From Spirochaetaceae bacterium (GTDB taxonomy: Bacteria > Spirochaetota > Spirochaetia > Treponematales > Breznakiellaceae): DNA of 6,278 nucleotides. Within the stretch, counting starts at the first letter, position 1. Each line of letters opens with the position of its first letter. The stretch lies in assembly GCA_031265015.1 (NCBI GenBank), contig JAISDG010000098.1, positions 1 to 6,278 on the forward strand. Direction: 5' to 3'. Below, one piece after another: positions 4,483 through 6,278 of the stretch. Both the position numbers and the translations under genes were made by a program. Below the pieces are notes generated by a model. That model made no database searches and was not told where the DNA came from. It saw only the letters and a program-made list of their open reading frames with translations.

Positions 4483-6278
4483 ATGAAAGAAAAACAATTC
4501 GAATGGATCTCCCGGGGCCTGGGGCTCCTGTGTTTTTTCGCGGGTATTGCCGCGGGAATTCCCGCCATAGCGGAGGCCGCCGGTATTGCTTTCTGGTGGC
4601 GTCCCGTTCTGTTTATTGCCGCATGGCTCCTTATCGGAAGCGGCGTCATACTCCGGGCTTTGGGGAACATTGCCAGAGGCAGGATTTTTGATGAAAATTT
4701 TCTTATGACCGCCGCCACGGTAGGGGCTTTTTGCATAGGTGAATTTCCCGAGGGAGCGGCGGTGATGCTGTTTTACCAGATCGGCGAAGCCTTCCAGGCC
4801 ATGGCCGTCCGCCGGTCCCGGTCTTCCATTACCGCCCTGCTGGATCTGCGTCCTGATGAAGCCGTAGTCCGGCGGGAGGGGCAGCTTCTCCGGGTCAGCC
4901 CCGGGGATGTGCGGCCCGGCGAGTACATTGTTGTTAAGCCCGGCGAAAAAATCGCCCTGGACGGCGTGGTGGAAGAGGGCAGCTCTTTCCTGGACACGTC
5001 AGCCATGACGGGGGAACCGGCGCCCCGCCGGGCCGATCCGGGAAGCGAAGTCCTGGCGGGGATGATCAACCAGTCGGGACTGCTGACCATCCGGGTTTCC
5101 AGGGAAGCGGAAGAATCGGCGGTAGCCAGGATCCTTACCATGGTTAAGGAAGCGGAGGATCGCAAAGCGCCGGTGGAGAATTTTATCACCCGGTTTGCCC
5201 GGTACTATACCCCGGTCGTTGTATCGGCCGCCCTGGTTCTGGCGGTCCTGCCTCCGCTGGTAATTACTTTTTTTGGAGCGGGAGGCGCCGTGGAAAACTT
5301 CCCCGCGGTCTTTGCCGGATGGCTCAGAAGGGCCCTGGTATTTCTGGTGGTATCCTGTCCCTGCGCCCTGGTGGTCTCCATTCCCCTTAGTTTTTTCGGG
5401 GGAATCGGCGCGGCCTCAAAACGGGGCATCCTGGTGAAGGGGGGCAATTATCTGGATGCCCTGACAAAAACCGGTGCGGCGGTGTTCGATAAAACCGGCA
5501 CCCTTACCCGGGGAACCTTTTCCGTATCGCGGATTATTCCCGCGCCGCTCCATACCGGGGATGCGGTTCTGCGCTACGCCGCCCTGGCGGAAACCAACTC
5601 CAACCATCCCATTGCCCTGTCTATCCGCCGGGCGGCCGGAGACCGGGGCCTTGTTGACGGCTCCGCCGGGGATGACATTGTTTCCTACAGCGAAACAGCC
5701 GGCAAGGGAGTCGGATGCCTTTACCGGACCGAAACCCTCCGGGCCGGCAGCCGGGCCCTGCTGGAAGAAGAGGGAATATCCTGCGGGGATTCCGCGGAAT
5801 ATTCCGATACCGCCGGCACCGTGGTGTACGTGGCGGTTAACGGTGAGTACGCGGGGCGGCTGGTGATTGCCGACGACATTAAACCGGACAGCAGGGCCGC
5901 CATTGCAGCCCTGCGCGGGGCGGGAATCAAGACCGTGATGCTGTCCGGCGATTCTCCCGCCGCCGCGGCGGCGGTTGCCGGGGAACTTGGCCTGGACGAG
6001 GTCTACGCCGGTCTTTTGCCCTGGGAAAAGGTTGACAAACTGGAAGAACTGAAAAAGAGCGTCGCCCCCCGGAAGCTTGTTTTTACCGGCGACGGGATCA
6101 ACGACGCCCCGGTCCTGGCGGCAAGCGATATAGGCATAGCCATGGGCGGCCTGGGTTCCGACGCCGCCATAGAATCCGCGGATATAGTCCTTATGACCGA
6201 TGAGCCCTCCAAACTGCTGGAAGCCATGGCCATAGCCCGGAAAACCCTGGCCATCGTCAAGGAAAACATCGTCTTTGC
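4483..6278 (+). CDS. cadA: Zn/Cd/Pb-translocating P1B-type ATPase, 3' end beyond window
   Basis: An inner-membrane exporter that uses ATP to pump Zn(II), Cd(II) or Pb(II) out of the cytoplasm. 598 residues are visible. In order: two N-terminal membrane helices (about 12-30, 38-60), a helix pair with the Zn/Cd-type sequence GEFPEGAAVMLF (71-105), the actuator loop TGE (176-178), the metal-binding CPC (292-294) in the sixth helix, the phosphorylated aspartate D336 in DKTGT, the HP pair of the nucleotide domain (H375-P376), and GDGIND (536-541). The last two helices are cut off by the window edge. The N-terminus has no HMA domain or Cys/His-rich metal-binding stretch. The start at 4483 has AGGGG 7 nt upstream. 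An in-frame ATG at 4399, overlapping the cadC end and also preceded by AGGGG, would add 28 residues. The CPC motif and the CadC-like neighbour favour Zn/Cd/Pb over copper. Confidence 0.95.
   Translation, partial: MKEKQFEWISRGLGLLCFFAGIAAGIPAIAEAAGIAFWWRPVLFIAAWLLIGSGVILRALGNIARGRIFDENFLMTAATVGAFCIGEFPEGAAVMLFYQIGEAFQAMAVRRSRSSITALLDLRPDEAVVRREGQLLRVSPGDVRPGEYIVVKPGEKIALDGVVEEGSSFLDTSAMTGEPAPRRADPGSEVLAGMINQSGLLTIRVSREAEESAVARILTMVKEAEDRKAPVENFITRFARYYTPVVVSAALVLAVLPPLVITFFGAGGAVENFPAVFAGWLRRALVFLVVSCPCALVVSIPLSFFGGIGAASKRGILVKGGNYLDALTKTGAAVFDKTGTLTRGTFSVSRIIPAPLHTGDAVLRYAALAETNSNHPIALSIRRAAGDRGLVDGSAGDDIVSYSETAGKGVGCLYRTETLRAGSRALLEEEGISCGDSAEYSDTAGTVVYVAVNGEYAGRLVIADDIKPDSRAAIAALRGAGIKTVMLSGDSPAAAAAVAGELGLDEVYAGLLPWEKVDKLEELKKSVAPRKLVFTGDGINDAPVLAASDIGIAMGGLGSDAAIESADIVLMTDEPSKLLEAMAIARKTLAIVKENIVF

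Noticed and set aside
4026..4736. 236-codon minus-strand ORF opposite the metal sensor and ATPase
   Set aside because: The plus strand encodes two clear families with promoter, operator and ribosome binding site; the minus frame would also run out through the operator.

Overview
The window looks like a chromosomal piece of a moderately GC-rich spirochaete, most likely a Treponema of the termite-gut type. This is inferred from three things: a CheX-type chemotaxis phosphatase next to radA, abundant dispersed 'AACCACGGAC' and 21-bp GC-rich repeats, and the overall coding style. No rRNA or other taxonomic marker is present, so the assignment is tentative.

Layout. Positions 1-~210 hold the edge of an uncertain gene (best reading: the N-terminus of a minus-strand ORF running off the left end) and a GC-rich stem-loop. 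Positions ~260-790 are non-coding and repeat-rich: a copy of the AACCACGGAC repeat, twelve 21-bp tandem units that can each fold as a hairpin, a compact element of nested palindromes (633-750), and a small terminator-like hairpin. A 242-codon plus-strand gene of unknown function (826-1554) follows; it has a perfect ribosome binding site and almost uniformly C-ending codons. Positions 1555-2050 are again non-coding, with several AACCACGGAC modules, a long imperfect hairpin and a short direct repeat.

Positions 2051-3858 form a minus-strand two-gene unit, cheX then radA, in which the cheX stop and the radA GTG start overlap as GTGA. Divergent from it is a metal-resistance operon: a strong sigma70-like promoter (TTGACA-N17-TATTAT), a 46-bp palindromic operator carrying the ArsR/SmtB half-site pattern TGAA-N6-TTCA, a CadC/SmtB-type metal sensor (4062-4412), and a Zn/Cd/Pb-type P1B ATPase (4483 to the right edge, incomplete). 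The expected circuit is that the sensor represses its own promoter until Zn(II), Cd(II) or Pb(II) binds, after which the exporter is made.

The least explained part is the ~1.7-kb block of repeats, palindromes, unknown gene and repeats (about 261-1932). A near-identical 22-23 bp sequence occurs at 261-282 and again at 1746-1768, so the block may be a repeat-associated cassette. The metal operon and radA are well-known families.
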